From positions 272,917 through 336,916 of the forward strand of contig CAWBIJ010000002.1 of the NCBI GenBank assembly GCA_963788975.1: 64,000 bases of DNA, read 5' to 3'. The notes below the pieces were generated by a model. The model searched no databases. It saw nothing but the letters and a program-made list of their open reading frames with translations, and was not told the origin of the DNA. Within the stretch, counting starts at the first letter, position 1. The number at the start of each line of letters is the position of its first letter. The DNA is from VRUE01 sp963788975. GTDB lineage: Bacteria > Actinomycetota > Thermoleophilia > Solirubrobacterales > 70-9. Made by a program: the position numbers and the translations under genes. This document shows, in pieces, positions 9,363 through 17,555 of the stretch.

Positions 9363-10313
9363 TCAGGAACTGACCTTACTCGGCTCGTCAACCTGCGACG
9401 GTGCCTCGACGAAGTCGAGCCACTCCAGGTACTCCTCGGCGCGGCCGCAGAGGGCGTCCTCGAACTTCGCCTGCAGGTGGCGGGTGATCTCACCCGGCTC
9501 GCCCAGTGGGTGGTCGTCGATCTCACGCACCGGTACCAGCTCGGCCGCGGTGCCGGTGAGGAAGACCTCCTCCGCCAGGTAGAGCTCGGAACGGGCGACG
9601 TCGCGCTCGACCACGGTGTAGCCGAGGTCGCGGGCGATCTGGATCACCGACTTGCGATTGATCCCGTCGAGGATCGAGGCAACGTGCGGCGGGGTGACGA
9701 TCTCGCCGTCGCGGACCAGGAAGATGTTCTCGCCCGAGCCCTCGCAGACGAAGCCGCGCTCGTCGAGCAGGATCGCCTCCTCGTAGCCGGCCTTGGTCGA
9801 CTCGGTCTTGGCGAGGATCGAGTTGAGGTACTGGCCCGAGGCCTTGGCGTGCGGGACCAGCCCGCCGGGACCGATCCGGCGCCAGCTCGAGACCTTGGCG
9901 CGAATGCCGTGCTTCTTGCCCTCCTCACCTAGGTAGACGCCCCAGGGGAAAGCGGCAATGATCACCTCAACGGGCGCGTCGGTCGCGTAGAGGCCGAGGT
10001 TGCCGTAGCCACGGAAGGCGAGCGGCCGGATGTAGCAGGAGGCAAGGCCGTTGCGGCCGATCAGCTCCCGCGTCGCCGCCGCGATCTCCTCGGTCGAGTA
10101 GGGCAGCTCGAGGTAGTAGAGCTCGGCCGACTTGGCGAGCCGGTCGAGGTGGTCCTGGTGGCGGAAGACCGCCGGCCCGCGCTCGGTCTCGTAGCAGCGA
10201 ATCCCCTCGAAGACGCCGGTGCCGTAGTGCAGGGCGTGGCTGAGGACGTGTGTCTTCGCGTCCTCCCAGCGCACGAACTCGCCGTTTTGCCAGATCAGCT
10301 CCGCCTGCTCCAT
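9363..10313 (-). CDS. ilvE: branched-chain amino acid aminotransferase
   Basis: PLP enzyme for the last step of valine, leucine and isoleucine synthesis. The 316 residues align with class IV aminotransferases: IWQNGEFVRWEDAKTHVLSHALHYGTGVFEGIRCY at the N-terminus, the PLP lysine in PHAKASGQYLNS (about residue 156), and EGSGENIFLV followed by the SILDGINRKSV stretch that binds PLP phosphate. The EGIRCY form supports IlvE rather than D-amino-acid transaminase or PabC. It starts 17 bases after leuB in the same operon. Confidence 0.96.
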   Translation of the reverse strand: MEQAELIWQNGEFVRWEDAKTHVLSHALHYGTGVFEGIRCYETERGPAVFRHQDHLDRLAKSAELYYLELPYSTEEIAAATRELIGRNGLASCYIRPLAFRGYGNLGLYATDAPVEVIIAAFPWGVYLGEEGKKHGIRAKVSSWRRIGPGGLVPHAKASGQYLNSILAKTESTKAGYEEAILLDERGFVCEGSGENIFLVRDGEIVTPPHVASILDGINRKSVIQIARDLGYTVVERDVARSELYLAEEVFLTGTAAELVPVREIDDHPLGEPGEITRHLQAKFEDALCGRAEEYLEWLDFVEAPSQVDEPSKVSS

Positions 10314-10330
10314 GCCCAGGAAAGTATGCC

Positions 10331-11404
10331 CTAAGAAGGGAGCTCGGCCAAAACCGCTTCGGTCACCTGGTCTGTTCCGACCGTGGCCTCCCCCGCCGTT
10401 GCCAGGTCGGGGGTGCGCAGCCCGCGCTCGAGCACGGCGTCGACCGCCGCCTCAACCCTGTCCGCGTCGTCCGGCCGGCTGAGGCCGTGGCGCAGCATCA
10501 TCGCCGCGGAAAGAAAGGTAGCGAGCGGGTTGGCGACTCCTTGGCCGGCGATGTCGGGGGCGGAGCCGTGGACGGGCTCGAAGAGGCCGGGCTCGCCATC
10601 GGCGCCGAGGCTGGCCGAGGGCAGCATTCCCAGGGAGCCGGTCAGCATCGCCGACTCGTCGCTGAGAATGTCGCCGAAGAGGTTCTCGGTGACGATCGTG
10701 TCGAAGTCCGCCGGGCGGGAGACCAGCTGCATTGCCGCGTTGTCGACCAGCAGATTGTCGAGCTCGACGTCCGGGTAATCCGGTGCGACGTTGCCGACCG
10801 TCTCGCGCCAGAGCCGCGAGGTCTCGAGCACGTTGGCCTTGTCGACCGAGGTGACGCGCGGTCTGCGGTCTGTCCCCTCCGCCCGGCGCCGGGCCGCCTT
10901 GAAGGCGACGCGCGCGATCCGCTCAATTTCGGCGGCCGAGTACTCGCAGGTGTCGTGGGCGACGTCGCCATCGCGACCGCTCTTGCCGAAGTAGATGCCG
11001 CCGGTCAGCTCGCGGACGACGAGCAGGTCGGTGCCGGCGATCCGCTCCTCGCGCAGCGGGCTGGCCCCGACCAGCGCTGGGCTGGGGCGCACCGGACGCA
11101 GGTTCGCGTACAGGCCCATCCCCTTGCGCAGGCCCAGCAGCCCCTGCTCGGGGCGGGGCGCGTCGGGGTCGGTCGTGTCCCACTTGGGGCCGCCAACGGC
11201 GCCGAGCAGGACCGCGTCGGCGGCGCGGCACGTCTCCAGCACCTCGTCAGTGAGTGCCGTGCCGTGAGCATCGATCGAGCAGCCGCCCATCAGGCGCTCG
11301 TCGAACTCGAACTCACCCAGCGCCTCGAGCAGGCGCCGTGCGGCGCCGACGATCTCGGGCCCGATCCCGTCGCCGGGTAGGAGGACTATGCGCGGGGTGC
11401 TCAT
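10331..11404 (-). CDS. leuB: 3-isopropylmalate dehydrogenase
   Basis: NAD-dependent oxidative decarboxylation of 3-isopropylmalate in leucine synthesis, and probably of 3-methylmalate in the citramalate route. Seen: IVLLPGDGIGPEIV at the N-terminus, GAVGGPKWD, LRKGMGLYANLRPVRP with the substrate arginines, the DKANVL block, DNAAMQLV, and NLFGDILSDE with metal-binding Asp residues, then EPVHGSAPDIAGQGVANP. The 357 residues are full length. Its ATG overlaps the upstream methyltransferase stop by four bases (ATGA), indicating coupled translation. Confidence 0.97.
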   Translation of the reverse strand: MSTPRIVLLPGDGIGPEIVGAARRLLEALGEFEFDERLMGGCSIDAHGTALTDEVLETCRAADAVLLGAVGGPKWDTTDPDAPRPEQGLLGLRKGMGLYANLRPVRPSPALVGASPLREERIAGTDLLVVRELTGGIYFGKSGRDGDVAHDTCEYSAAEIERIARVAFKAARRRAEGTDRRPRVTSVDKANVLETSRLWRETVGNVAPDYPDVELDNLLVDNAAMQLVSRPADFDTIVTENLFGDILSDESAMLTGSLGMLPSASLGADGEPGLFEPVHGSAPDIAGQGVANPLATFLSAAMMLRHGLSRPDDADRVEAAVDAVLERGLRTPDLATAGEATVGTDQVTEAVLAELPS

Positions 11405-12177
11405 CGAGCCGGCACTCTAGCCTCGAGGTTGAGGCGCACGTAGTCGAGGGTGAGTGGTCTAGGCGACGCTTCGAGGACGGATTCGGCGAAGGGCAGGCGC
11501 AGCTCCTCGGGCAGGCTCGCAAGCTGGGGGACCATCGTCGCCGTCATCGTGAACCTGAGCGGGTCCTCGGGGGTGACCGGCTTAGGCTCGAGCCAGCAAT
11601 GGGCCTCGGCGAAGCCGGCGTCGCGAAGGCGCGCTTCGGTCTCCTCTGGGCCGGCGAAGTTCCACATCGCGGCCACCCCACCGAAGTGGCGAGCGAACTC
11701 CGGCCGCGAAGCCACCGCCTCGATCGCTTCGGCATGCTGAGCCACGTTTCCCTCCCCGCCGCACTGTGCGACCAGCCGGCCGCCGGGCCGAAGTGCTGCA
11801 TGCAGTCGCTCGAAGAGGCGCTCATGATCGAGAACCCAGTGGAAGGTCGCAGTCGAGAAGACGAGATCGACCCGCTCCTCGACCTCCAGCTCGGTGAGGT
11901 CGAGGACGAGGTAGGAGGCGCGGCTGCCGAGGCGCTCGCGCGCCTTCTCGATCATCGCCTCGGAGCCATCGACCGCCAGCATCTGGCCGCTGGGAAGGCG
12001 CTCAAGCAGTCGCTCGGTTACCCGGCCCGAGCCGCAGCCCGCATCGAGTGCGTGCTCGTCGCCGCGCAGCTCGAGCCGTTCGAGAACCTCCATTCCCCAA
12101 CCGAACTGCGGGTCCGAGACGGCGTCATAGGCCTCTGCGTCCCACTCGCGCGGGCCGCTGTACATGGGCTCGTGCAC
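11401..12177 (-). CDS. SAM-dependent methyltransferase, trans-aconitate methyltransferase-like
   Basis: Class I Rossmann methyltransferase of 258 residues. Motif I is LDAGCGSGRVTERLL, with VDGSEAMIEKA and FSTATFHWVLDHERLFERLHAALRPGGRL following. The N-terminus and WVLDH...LRPGGRLVAQ pattern resemble trans-aconitate 2-methyltransferase (Tam). It sits between leuD and leuB and overlaps leuB. In E. coli, Tam methylates toxic trans-aconitate, which inhibits aconitase; a similar repair role next to the aconitase-like LeuCD is an attractive inference but unproven. The substrate cannot be read from the sequence. Confidence 0.8.
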   Translation of the reverse strand: MHEPMYSGPREWDAEAYDAVSDPQFGWGMEVLERLELRGDEHALDAGCGSGRVTERLLERLPSGQMLAVDGSEAMIEKARERLGSRASYLVLDLTELEVEERVDLVFSTATFHWVLDHERLFERLHAALRPGGRLVAQCGGEGNVAQHAEAIEAVASRPEFARHFGGVAAMWNFAGPEETEARLRDAGFAEAHCWLEPKPVTPEDPLRFTMTATMVPQLASLPEELRLPFAESVLEASPRPLTLDYVRLNLEARVPAR

Positions 12178-12188
12178 GGCGACCAGAC

Positions 12189-12752
12189 TCAGAGAGCCGT
12201 AGTGACGGGCCCGCGATCGCCGGCGCCCTCTTGCTCGAAGGCGTCGATCGCCCCCGCGTTCTCCAGCGTGATGCCGATGTCGTCGAGCCCGTTGAGCAGA
12301 CGGTGCTTGACGTCGGGCTCGATCTCGAACTCGAAGACACCGCCGGCGCAGGTCACGGTCTGGTCGTCGACGTCGATCCTCGCCTCACCCGCCTCGGCGA
12401 CGATGCGGCAGTGCTCCTCGTCGAGCACCACCGGCAGCAGCCCGACCTTGGTGCAGTTGGAGTAGAAGATGTCGGCGAAGGAGGGCGCGACGATCGCCTC
12501 GAAGCCGAAGTCTTCGAGCGCCCAGGGGGCGTGCTCGCGCGAGGAGCCGCAGCCGAAGTTGGCGCCGGCGAGGAGGATCGGGTTCGACTCCAGCTCGATC
12601 TCGCCGTCGCGGATCCAGTCGTAGAAGAGGAACTCGCCGAAGCCGGTCCGCTCGACCCGCTTGAGGAACTGCTTGGGGATGATCTGGTCGGTGTCGACGT
12701 CGGCGCGGTCGATCACCGAGACCTTGCCCTCGATCACGTCTATCGGCCTCAT
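12189..12752 (-). CDS. leuD: 3-isopropylmalate dehydratase small subunit
   Basis: Swivelling-domain partner of LeuC; together they isomerise 2- to 3-isopropylmalate, and probably citramalate via citraconate. The 187 residues show DRADVDTDQIIPKQFL near the N-terminus and FGCGSSREHAPWAL with IVAPSFADIFYSNCTKVGLLPV in the core, both family hallmarks. The extra acidic C-terminal tail is unremarkable. It starts one base after the leuC stop, so the subunits are probably made in step. Confidence 0.97.
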   Translation of the reverse strand: MRPIDVIEGKVSVIDRADVDTDQIIPKQFLKRVERTGFGEFLFYDWIRDGEIELESNPILLAGANFGCGSSREHAPWALEDFGFEAIVAPSFADIFYSNCTKVGLLPVVLDEEHCRIVAEAGEARIDVDDQTVTCAGGVFEFEIEPDVKHRLLNGLDDIGITLENAGAIDAFEQEGAGDRGPVTTAL

Positions 12753-12753
12753 C

Positions 12754-14139
12754 TCAGCTCCACTCCCGGATGTCGACGAAGTGGCCCTCGATCGCCGCCG
12801 CCGCGGCCATCTTCGGGCTGACCAGGTGGGTGCGGCCGCCCTTGCCCTGGCGCCCCTCGAAGTTGCGGTTCGAGGTCGAGGCGCAGCGCTCGCCCTCCAT
12901 CAGGATGTCGGGGTTCATGCCGAGGCACATCGAGCAACCCGCCTCGCGCCATTCGAAGCCGGCGGAGCGGAAGACGTCGTGCAGGCCCTCCTCTTCGGCG
13001 CTGGTCTTGACCTGCTGTGAGCCCGGCACCACCATCGCCCGCACCGAGCCGGCGACCTTGCGCCCGTCGACCACCGCGGCCGCCTCGCGCAGGTCCTCGA
13101 TTCGCGAGTTGGTGCAGGAGCCGATGAAGACCCTTTCCGGCGCAACCTCGGTCATCGGCGTGCCCGGCTCGAGCGCCATGTAGGCGAGCGCCCGCTCGGC
13201 CGATTCGCGGTCGGCGGGCGAGTCCATCGCCGCCGGGTCGGGGACCGTGTCCGTGACCTCGACGACCATCCCCGGGGTCGTCCCCCAGGTCACCATCGGC
13301 GAGATGCCCGAGGCGTCGATCTCGATCTCGGTGTCGAAGCTGGCGCCGGAGTCGGTCGGCAGCTGGCGCCAGCGCTCGACCGCAGCGTCGAAGTCGGCGG
13401 GTGCCGCCGGACGGCCGCGGACCCACTCGAAGGTCTTCTCGTCGGGGGCGATCATGCCCGCACGGCCACCGGCCTCGATCGTCATGTTGCAGATCGTCAT
13501 CCGTCCCGGCATCTGCAGGGCCTCGATCGCCGGACCCGCGTACTCGACCGCGTGGCCGACCATGCCGCCGGTGCCGAGCCGGCCGATCGTCGCCAGGATC
13601 AGGTCCTTCGGGGTGACGCCGAAGCCCAGCTCGCCGCCGTAGGAGATCCGCATCGTCTTCGGCCGCTTCTGGACCAGGCACTGGGTCGCCAGCACGTGCT
13701 CGACCTCGGAGGTGCCGATGCCGAAGGCGAGCGCGCCGAAGGCGCCGTGGGTGGAGGTGTGGCTGTCGCCGCAGACGATCGTCATCCCGGGCTGGCTCAC
13801 CCCCAGCTCGGGGCCGATCACGTGGACGATGCCCTGGCGCTCGGAGCCGAGCGAGTAGATCGGGATGCCGAACTCCTCGCAGTTCCGCTCCAGCGTTTCG
13901 ACCTGGACTCGCGAGAGCTGATCGGCGATCAGCCGCGCCGCCATCGTGCCGTCGGTGGGGACGTTGTGGTCGGCCGTGGCCAGGGTCTTGTCGGGCCGGC
14001 GCACCTCGCGACCGGCCATGCGCAAGCCGTCGAATGCCTGCGGCGACGTCACCTCGTGGACCAGGTGCAGGTCGATGTAGATCAATCCGTCGGAGACCGA
14101 GTGCGCCTCCCAGATCTTGTCGAACATCGTTTGCGGCAT
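12754..14139 (-). CDS. leuC: 3-isopropylmalate dehydratase large subunit
   Basis: Fe-S aconitase-family subunit. Seen: TMFDKIWEAHSV start, YIDLHLVHEVTSPQAFDGL, NVPT segment, CGDSHTSTHGAFGALAFGIGTSEVEHVLATQ, and the three cluster cysteines: Cys in IGSCTNSRIEDL (about residue 345) and the pair in CSMCLGMNPD (about 403-406). The 461 residues are full length. It begins two bases after the stop of the XRE-cupin regulator gene, so the regulator and the isomerase are on one transcript. Confidence 0.97.
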   Translation of the reverse strand: MPQTMFDKIWEAHSVSDGLIYIDLHLVHEVTSPQAFDGLRMAGREVRRPDKTLATADHNVPTDGTMAARLIADQLSRVQVETLERNCEEFGIPIYSLGSERQGIVHVIGPELGVSQPGMTIVCGDSHTSTHGAFGALAFGIGTSEVEHVLATQCLVQKRPKTMRISYGGELGFGVTPKDLILATIGRLGTGGMVGHAVEYAGPAIEALQMPGRMTICNMTIEAGGRAGMIAPDEKTFEWVRGRPAAPADFDAAVERWRQLPTDSGASFDTEIEIDASGISPMVTWGTTPGMVVEVTDTVPDPAAMDSPADRESAERALAYMALEPGTPMTEVAPERVFIGSCTNSRIEDLREAAAVVDGRKVAGSVRAMVVPGSQQVKTSAEEEGLHDVFRSAGFEWREAGCSMCLGMNPDILMEGERCASTSNRNFEGRQGKGGRTHLVSPKMAAAAAIEGHFVDIREWS

Positions 14140-14141
14140 CG

Positions 14142-14786
14142 TCAGCTCCTCCTCAGCCCGGCGGCGATCACGGCCAAGAAGCGCGTCGGCTCCTCGCCAT
14201 CGTTCTCGAAATGATGAGGCAGATCCGCGTCGAAGGTGACGCTGTCGCCTTCGGCAAGCTCGTGACGCGTCCCCTCGACGAAGAGAACCAGGTCGCCCGC
14301 GAGGATCACGGCGGTCTCGCGGCTGCCCGGCTCGTGCATCGGCGGGTCGTCAGGGCCGCTCGTCGTCGCACCCGGCTCCAGCGTGTGTACCGAGACGTCG
14401 GCGCGCTGTCCCGGAAGGGGCGGGGTCAGCTCCTCGAAGCGGTGGCCACCTCGCTCATAACGGCGTCGGCCGCCGGCCCGGCTGACCGTCACGTGCTCAC
14501 CCTCGTCGAGCCGCAGCAGCTGGGAGAGCATTAGCTCCAGCCCTGAGGCAATCTTCTCGGCGACCACCAGGGTCGGGCTGGTCCCCCCCCGCTCTACCTG
14601 CGAGAGCATCGGGGCGCTAACCCCGCTGCGCTCGGCCAAATCCCGCAGCGACAACCCCATCGCCTCGCGCAGGGCCTTGACGCGGGGGCCGACCGCAGCG
14701 GCGAGATCAGTGGACGTTGCATCCCTGGGTCGAGACGCGCGGATAGCAGTAGCGGAGCTGGTCGTCATCGGTTTGTACGTTATCAC
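14142..14786 (-). CDS. XRE-family regulator with cupin sensor domain
   Basis: An XRE helix-turn-helix (about residues 33-90: VKALREAMGLSLRDLAERSGVSAPMLSQVERG) is followed by a cupin_2 barrel (about 110-210; PPMHEPGSRETAVILAGDL). This is the SutR/PuuR-type layout in which the cupin is thought to sense a small molecule. It is the first gene of the leuCD-leuB-ilvE-cimA operon, so autoregulation and control of branched-chain amino-acid synthesis are plausible; the ligand is unknown. GTG 14786 is preferred because a TACAAT box lies five bases upstream and no ribosome-binding site is present. ATG 14768 is an alternative that loses only six residues. Confidence 0.88.
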   Translation of the reverse strand: MITYKPMTTSSATAIRASRPRDATSTDLAAAVGPRVKALREAMGLSLRDLAERSGVSAPMLSQVERGGTSPTLVVAEKIASGLELMLSQLLRLDEGEHVTVSRAGGRRRYERGGHRFEELTPPLPGQRADVSVHTLEPGATTSGPDDPPMHEPGSRETAVILAGDLVLFVEGTRHELAEGDSVTFDADLPHHFENDGEEPTRFLAVIAAGLRRS

Positions 14787-14791
14787 GGACG

Positions 14792-14797
14792 ATTGTA
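14792..14797 (-). promoter_or_regulatory. leaderless -10 box of the leu/ilv/cimA operon
   Basis: TACAAT on the minus strand, five bases before GTG 14786. It is the strongest -10 hexamer in the 45-base gap below the DUF559 gene. No leader peptide fits between it and the start, so this operon is not controlled by ribosome-mediated attenuation as leuA appears to be. No clear -35 hexamer. Confidence 0.5.
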
Positions 14798-14831
14798 TTT
14801 GCGCTGGGGTTATGGGAAGGCGGATTACGCC

Positions 14832-15767
14832 TTATGGCTGGGAAGAAGGGCTTGCAGCGAGCAAGGCTCTGAGGTCTGCCCCTATGTCCTCGGGCATCTC
14901 ATGCAACTGGGCCCAGGTGACGCGCATGACGCGATATCCGGCGACTGCCAGGCGGCGATCGCGTTCGCGGTCGCCCTCAAAAGCAGCACGGGTGCCGTGT
15001 GTCGCGTAGCCATCGAGCTCGACGATGACTTTCTGGGCAGACCAGAGGCAGTCGGCCCGATAGCGGCGGATCTTCAGATCGATCCAAGCGTTGAGGCGAG
15101 GCCGCGGAAGCTCGCTGCGATCGAGGAAAGCGACGAAGCGAGCCTCGAGCTCCTCGCGGGTCATGCCGGCCGGGATGTCGCGCTGCCGTCGCAGGCACTC
15201 ACGGATGGCGCGGGAACCGTGACGGCGTGGATAGCGAGCAAGGAGGTCATCAAGCGAAAGGGCGTCGTGGAGGCGCAGCCGTTCGGACTGCCGCAGCGCA
15301 TGCTCGACCTGGCCGATCGGGACGACAGCGGCCAGGTCGAAGACCGTCCGGGGAACCGTTGTCACCGGAATGTCGCTACAGGTCGTCACCTCATCCTCGG
15401 GCAGGACAGCGAAATGCCGGTGTATGTCTCCCTGCGAACGACTCTTGGAGCGGGTCGTGACCTCGATTGCGCGACTCGAGTGACCACGAATGCCCCAGAG
15501 CGCCGCCGCCGATCGGTGGCTCAGGACATCTTCAGACCCACAGGCCAACACCGCCGCCATCCACCTCCCTTCCCGCGACATGACTCGGTGGCCAACGGCA
15601 TAGACACCGGGATGCAGGCGATGGAGACGCCCGCTCCGGAGACGTCGGGCGATAGCGCTCCGGTCCATCAGCTTCAGCAGCTGCGAGCGAGCAACCACCC
15701 CATGTTGTCGGTTCGCGATCGCGGCGATAAACGAATCGACTTCACGCGTCTGCAAAAGGCGTCGCAT
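14832..15767 (-). CDS. AbiEi-type winged-helix and DUF559 domain protein
   Basis: The N-terminal part (about residues 12-60, ANRQHGVVARSQLLKLMDRSAIARRLRSGRLHRLHPGVYAVG) matches the winged-helix domain of AbiEi-type antitoxins. The C-terminal 110 residues match DUF559, a Vsr/PD-(D/E)XK-like nuclease fold: RADCLW with a candidate metal Asp, VIVELDGYATH, and RDRRLAVAGYRVMRVTWAQL. Such genes are often multicopy in actinobacteria and have no settled role. No AbiEii toxin gene is adjacent, so a classical toxin-antitoxin pair is not supported. ATG 15767 lies inside a palindromic repeat, four bases after a TAGGCT box. Confidence 0.8.
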   Translation of the reverse strand: MRRLLQTREVDSFIAAIANRQHGVVARSQLLKLMDRSAIARRLRSGRLHRLHPGVYAVGHRVMSREGRWMAAVLACGSEDVLSHRSAAALWGIRGHSSRAIEVTTRSKSRSQGDIHRHFAVLPEDEVTTCSDIPVTTVPRTVFDLAAVVPIGQVEHALRQSERLRLHDALSLDDLLARYPRRHGSRAIRECLRRQRDIPAGMTREELEARFVAFLDRSELPRPRLNAWIDLKIRRYRADCLWSAQKVIVELDGYATHGTRAAFEGDRERDRRLAVAGYRVMRVTWAQLHEMPEDIGADLRALLAASPSSQP

Positions 15768-15792
15768 AGCGAGCCTAATTGCAGACGCGTGC
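15742..15792 (-). repeat. palindromic repeat copy B, spanning the DUF559 start codon
   Basis: CACGCGTCTGCA (15743-15754) and TGCAGACGCGTG (15780-15791) form a perfect 12-bp inverted repeat around a 25-base core. Read on the minus strand it matches the element at 29160-29210 at 40 of 51 positions without gaps. Arm position 5/47 is G-C here and C-G in the other copy. The core contains TTAGGCTCGCTATGCGA: its TAGGCT could be a -10 box and its ATG is the DUF559 start. Confidence 0.7.
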
Positions 15793-15798
15793 GAAATT

Positions 15799-15815
15799 CG
15801 CCCCTTTGTGGGGCG
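15799..15815 (-). terminator. probable leuA terminator
   Basis: Directly downstream of the leuA stop (15828), the minus strand reads CGCCCC, ACAAA loop, GGGGCG, then AATTT: a 6-bp GC stem with a short T-tract. It separates leuA from the DUF559 gene. Confidence 0.6.
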
Positions 15816-15827
15816 CGAAAGTCGAGG

Positions 15828-17414
15828 CTAGGGGCCGGGGGTGCGTTCGGTGACGGCCTCGGCGGTTGCCGCCTCGGCCTCGCGGATCGCGGCGCCCTCC
15901 AGGGCGTTGGAGAGCGCACGGACGTAGGCGCGGGCCGAAGCCTCGAGGATGTCGGTGGCTACGCCCTGGCCGGTGGCGAGGCGGTCGGCGACGCGCAGCA
16001 TCACCGTCACCTGGCCGAGCGCGTCCTCCCCCCCGGTCACAGCCTCGACCGTGTACTGGCGCAGATCGCACTCGGTCTCGGTCGCCTGCTGGATCGCGTG
16101 GAAGATCGCGTCCACCGGACCGTCGCCGCTCGCCTCGCCCACCGCCTCCTCGCCGGAGGGCATCTTCACCGCAACCCTAGCCAGCGGCTCACGCCGCGAG
16201 CCCGCCTCGACCTCGAACCAGGCCAGCTCGTGGGCGTCGGCCTTCTCGCGCATCTCATCGGAGACGATCGCCTCCAGGTCGAGCGCGGTGACCTGCTTCT
16301 TGCGGTCGGCGACCTCCTTGAAGCGTTTGAACGCGGCGTTCAGCGCGTTGCCCTCGACCTTGAAGCCGAGCTGCTCCAGCGCGTCGCGGAGGGCGTGGCG
16401 GCCGGAATGCTTGCCGAGCACGATCGAGTTCGACTCGAGGCCGACTTCGGTTGCGTCCATGATCTCGTAGGTGGTGCGCTCCTTCAACACCCCGTCCTGG
16501 TGAATGCCCGACTCGTGGGCGAAGGCGTTGCGGCCAACCACCGCCTTGTTGGGCTGCACCTGGTAGCCGGTCAGGCGCGAGACCATGCGGCTGGTGCGCG
16601 CCAGCTCACGGGTGTTGACCCCGGTACTGAGAGCGTGTGTGTCCTCGCGGGTACGGATCAGCATCACGATCTCCTCCAGCGAGCAGTTGCCGGCGCGCTC
16701 GCCAATCCCGTTGACCGCGCACTCGACCTGACGGGCACCGGCCAGCAGACCGGCGTAGGAGTTGGCGACAGCCAGCCCCAGGTCGTCGTGGCAGTGGACC
16801 GAGAGCTCGACCTCACGCAGGCCGGGCGCCAACTCGTATAGCCGCCGGAAGTACTCGGCGTACTCCTCCGGCGTGGTGTAGCCGACCGTGTCGGGGATGT
16901 TGACCACGTTTGCACCCTCTTCGACCGCGATCGCGCAGACTTCCGCGGTGAACTCGACGTCGGCGCGGGTCGCATCCATCGGAGAGAACTCGACGTCCTC
17001 GCAGTAGGACTTGGCCAGCGCGACTGCGGCGCGAGCCTGGCCCTTGACGTCCTCGCGGTCCGTCTGCAGCTGGTGCTCGATGTGGATGTCCGAGGTGGAG
17101 ATGAAGGTGTGGATGCGCGGCCGCTGCGAGTCCTTGATCGCTCCCCAGGCCGCGTCGATGTCGGCCTTGTGGGTGCGGGCCAGGCCGCAGATGGCCGGCC
17201 CCTCGACGTTGCGGGCGATCGCCTCGACCGCCTCGAAGTCTCCGGGCGAGGTGATCGGAAAGCCGGCCTCGATCACGTCCACCCCCAGACGGGCGAGCTG
17301 CTGGGCGATCTCCACCTTCTCGGCGGTGTTTAGTGAGATGCCGGGTGACTGCTCGCCGTCGCGGAGCGTCGTGTCGAATATGTGGACGCGATTTGCGTCG
17401 TCTGCGGATGCCAC
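15828..17414 (-). CDS. leuA: 2-isopropylmalate synthase
   Basis: First committed step of leucine synthesis: acetyl-CoA plus 2-ketoisovalerate. Seen: IFDTTLRDGEQSPGISL with metal ligand and catalytic Arg, AGFPITSPGDFEAV, ELSVHCHDDLGLAVANS and NGIGERAGNCSLEE, NAFAHESGIHQDGVLK, and HSGRHALRDAL, then the C-terminal leucine-binding regulatory domain from about residue 385. The 528 residues are full length. Start GTG/ATG at 17414 follows AAGGAGGAAC, a good ribosome-binding site, unlike the leaderless genes nearby. An upstream leucine-rich leader peptide implies attenuation. It is separate from the leuCDB operon. Confidence 0.97.
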   Translation of the reverse strand: MASADDANRVHIFDTTLRDGEQSPGISLNTAEKVEIAQQLARLGVDVIEAGFPITSPGDFEAVEAIARNVEGPAICGLARTHKADIDAAWGAIKDSQRPRIHTFISTSDIHIEHQLQTDREDVKGQARAAVALAKSYCEDVEFSPMDATRADVEFTAEVCAIAVEEGANVVNIPDTVGYTTPEEYAEYFRRLYELAPGLREVELSVHCHDDLGLAVANSYAGLLAGARQVECAVNGIGERAGNCSLEEIVMLIRTREDTHALSTGVNTRELARTSRMVSRLTGYQVQPNKAVVGRNAFAHESGIHQDGVLKERTTYEIMDATEVGLESNSIVLGKHSGRHALRDALEQLGFKVEGNALNAAFKRFKEVADRKKQVTALDLEAIVSDEMREKADAHELAWFEVEAGSRREPLARVAVKMPSGEEAVGEASGDGPVDAIFHAIQQATETECDLRQYTVEAVTGGEDALGQVTVMLRVADRLATGQGVATDILEASARAYVRALSNALEGAAIREAEAATAEAVTERTPGP

Positions 17415-17480
17415 CGTTCCTCCTCCTTCTCTACTCCGTTCGAATGACCTTGTGTCTCGCGGCTCTCGCGCCGCCCAGCG

Positions 17481-17540
17481 CTATTCCCCCCGAGGGGGGA
17501 GGAGAAGGAGAAGCGCAAGGCTGTCGAGCCGGTGCGTCAT
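17481..17540 (-). CDS. leuL: leucine-rich leader peptide of leuA
   Basis: A 19-residue frame on the minus strand, MTHRLDSLALLLLLPPRGE, ending in TAG 66 bases before leuA. Seven of 19 residues are Leu, five of them consecutive (codons CTT CTC CTT CTC CTC). A GGTGGCG sequence precedes the ATG and a TACGCT box lies 15 bases upstream. The stop overlaps a CCCCC-CTCG-GGGGG hairpin, and a second stem GCGGC-GCGAGA-GCCGC lies between it and leuA. This is the layout of ribosome-mediated attenuation known for leu operons. No strong T-tract terminator is visible, so the switch may act by blocking the leuA ribosome-binding site or through Rho. Confidence 0.75.
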   Translation of the reverse strand: MTHRLDSLALLLLLPPRGE

Positions 17541-17555
17541 TCGCCACCGGAGCTT

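Noticed and set aside
14832..15767. A complete AbiEi/AbiEii toxin-antitoxin system
   Set aside because: No nucleotidyltransferase toxin gene is adjacent; leuA and the leu operon flank it.
17415..17480. T-box or other riboswitch before leuA
   Set aside because: No T-box consensus or known aptamer core; the Leu-rich leader explains the region better.
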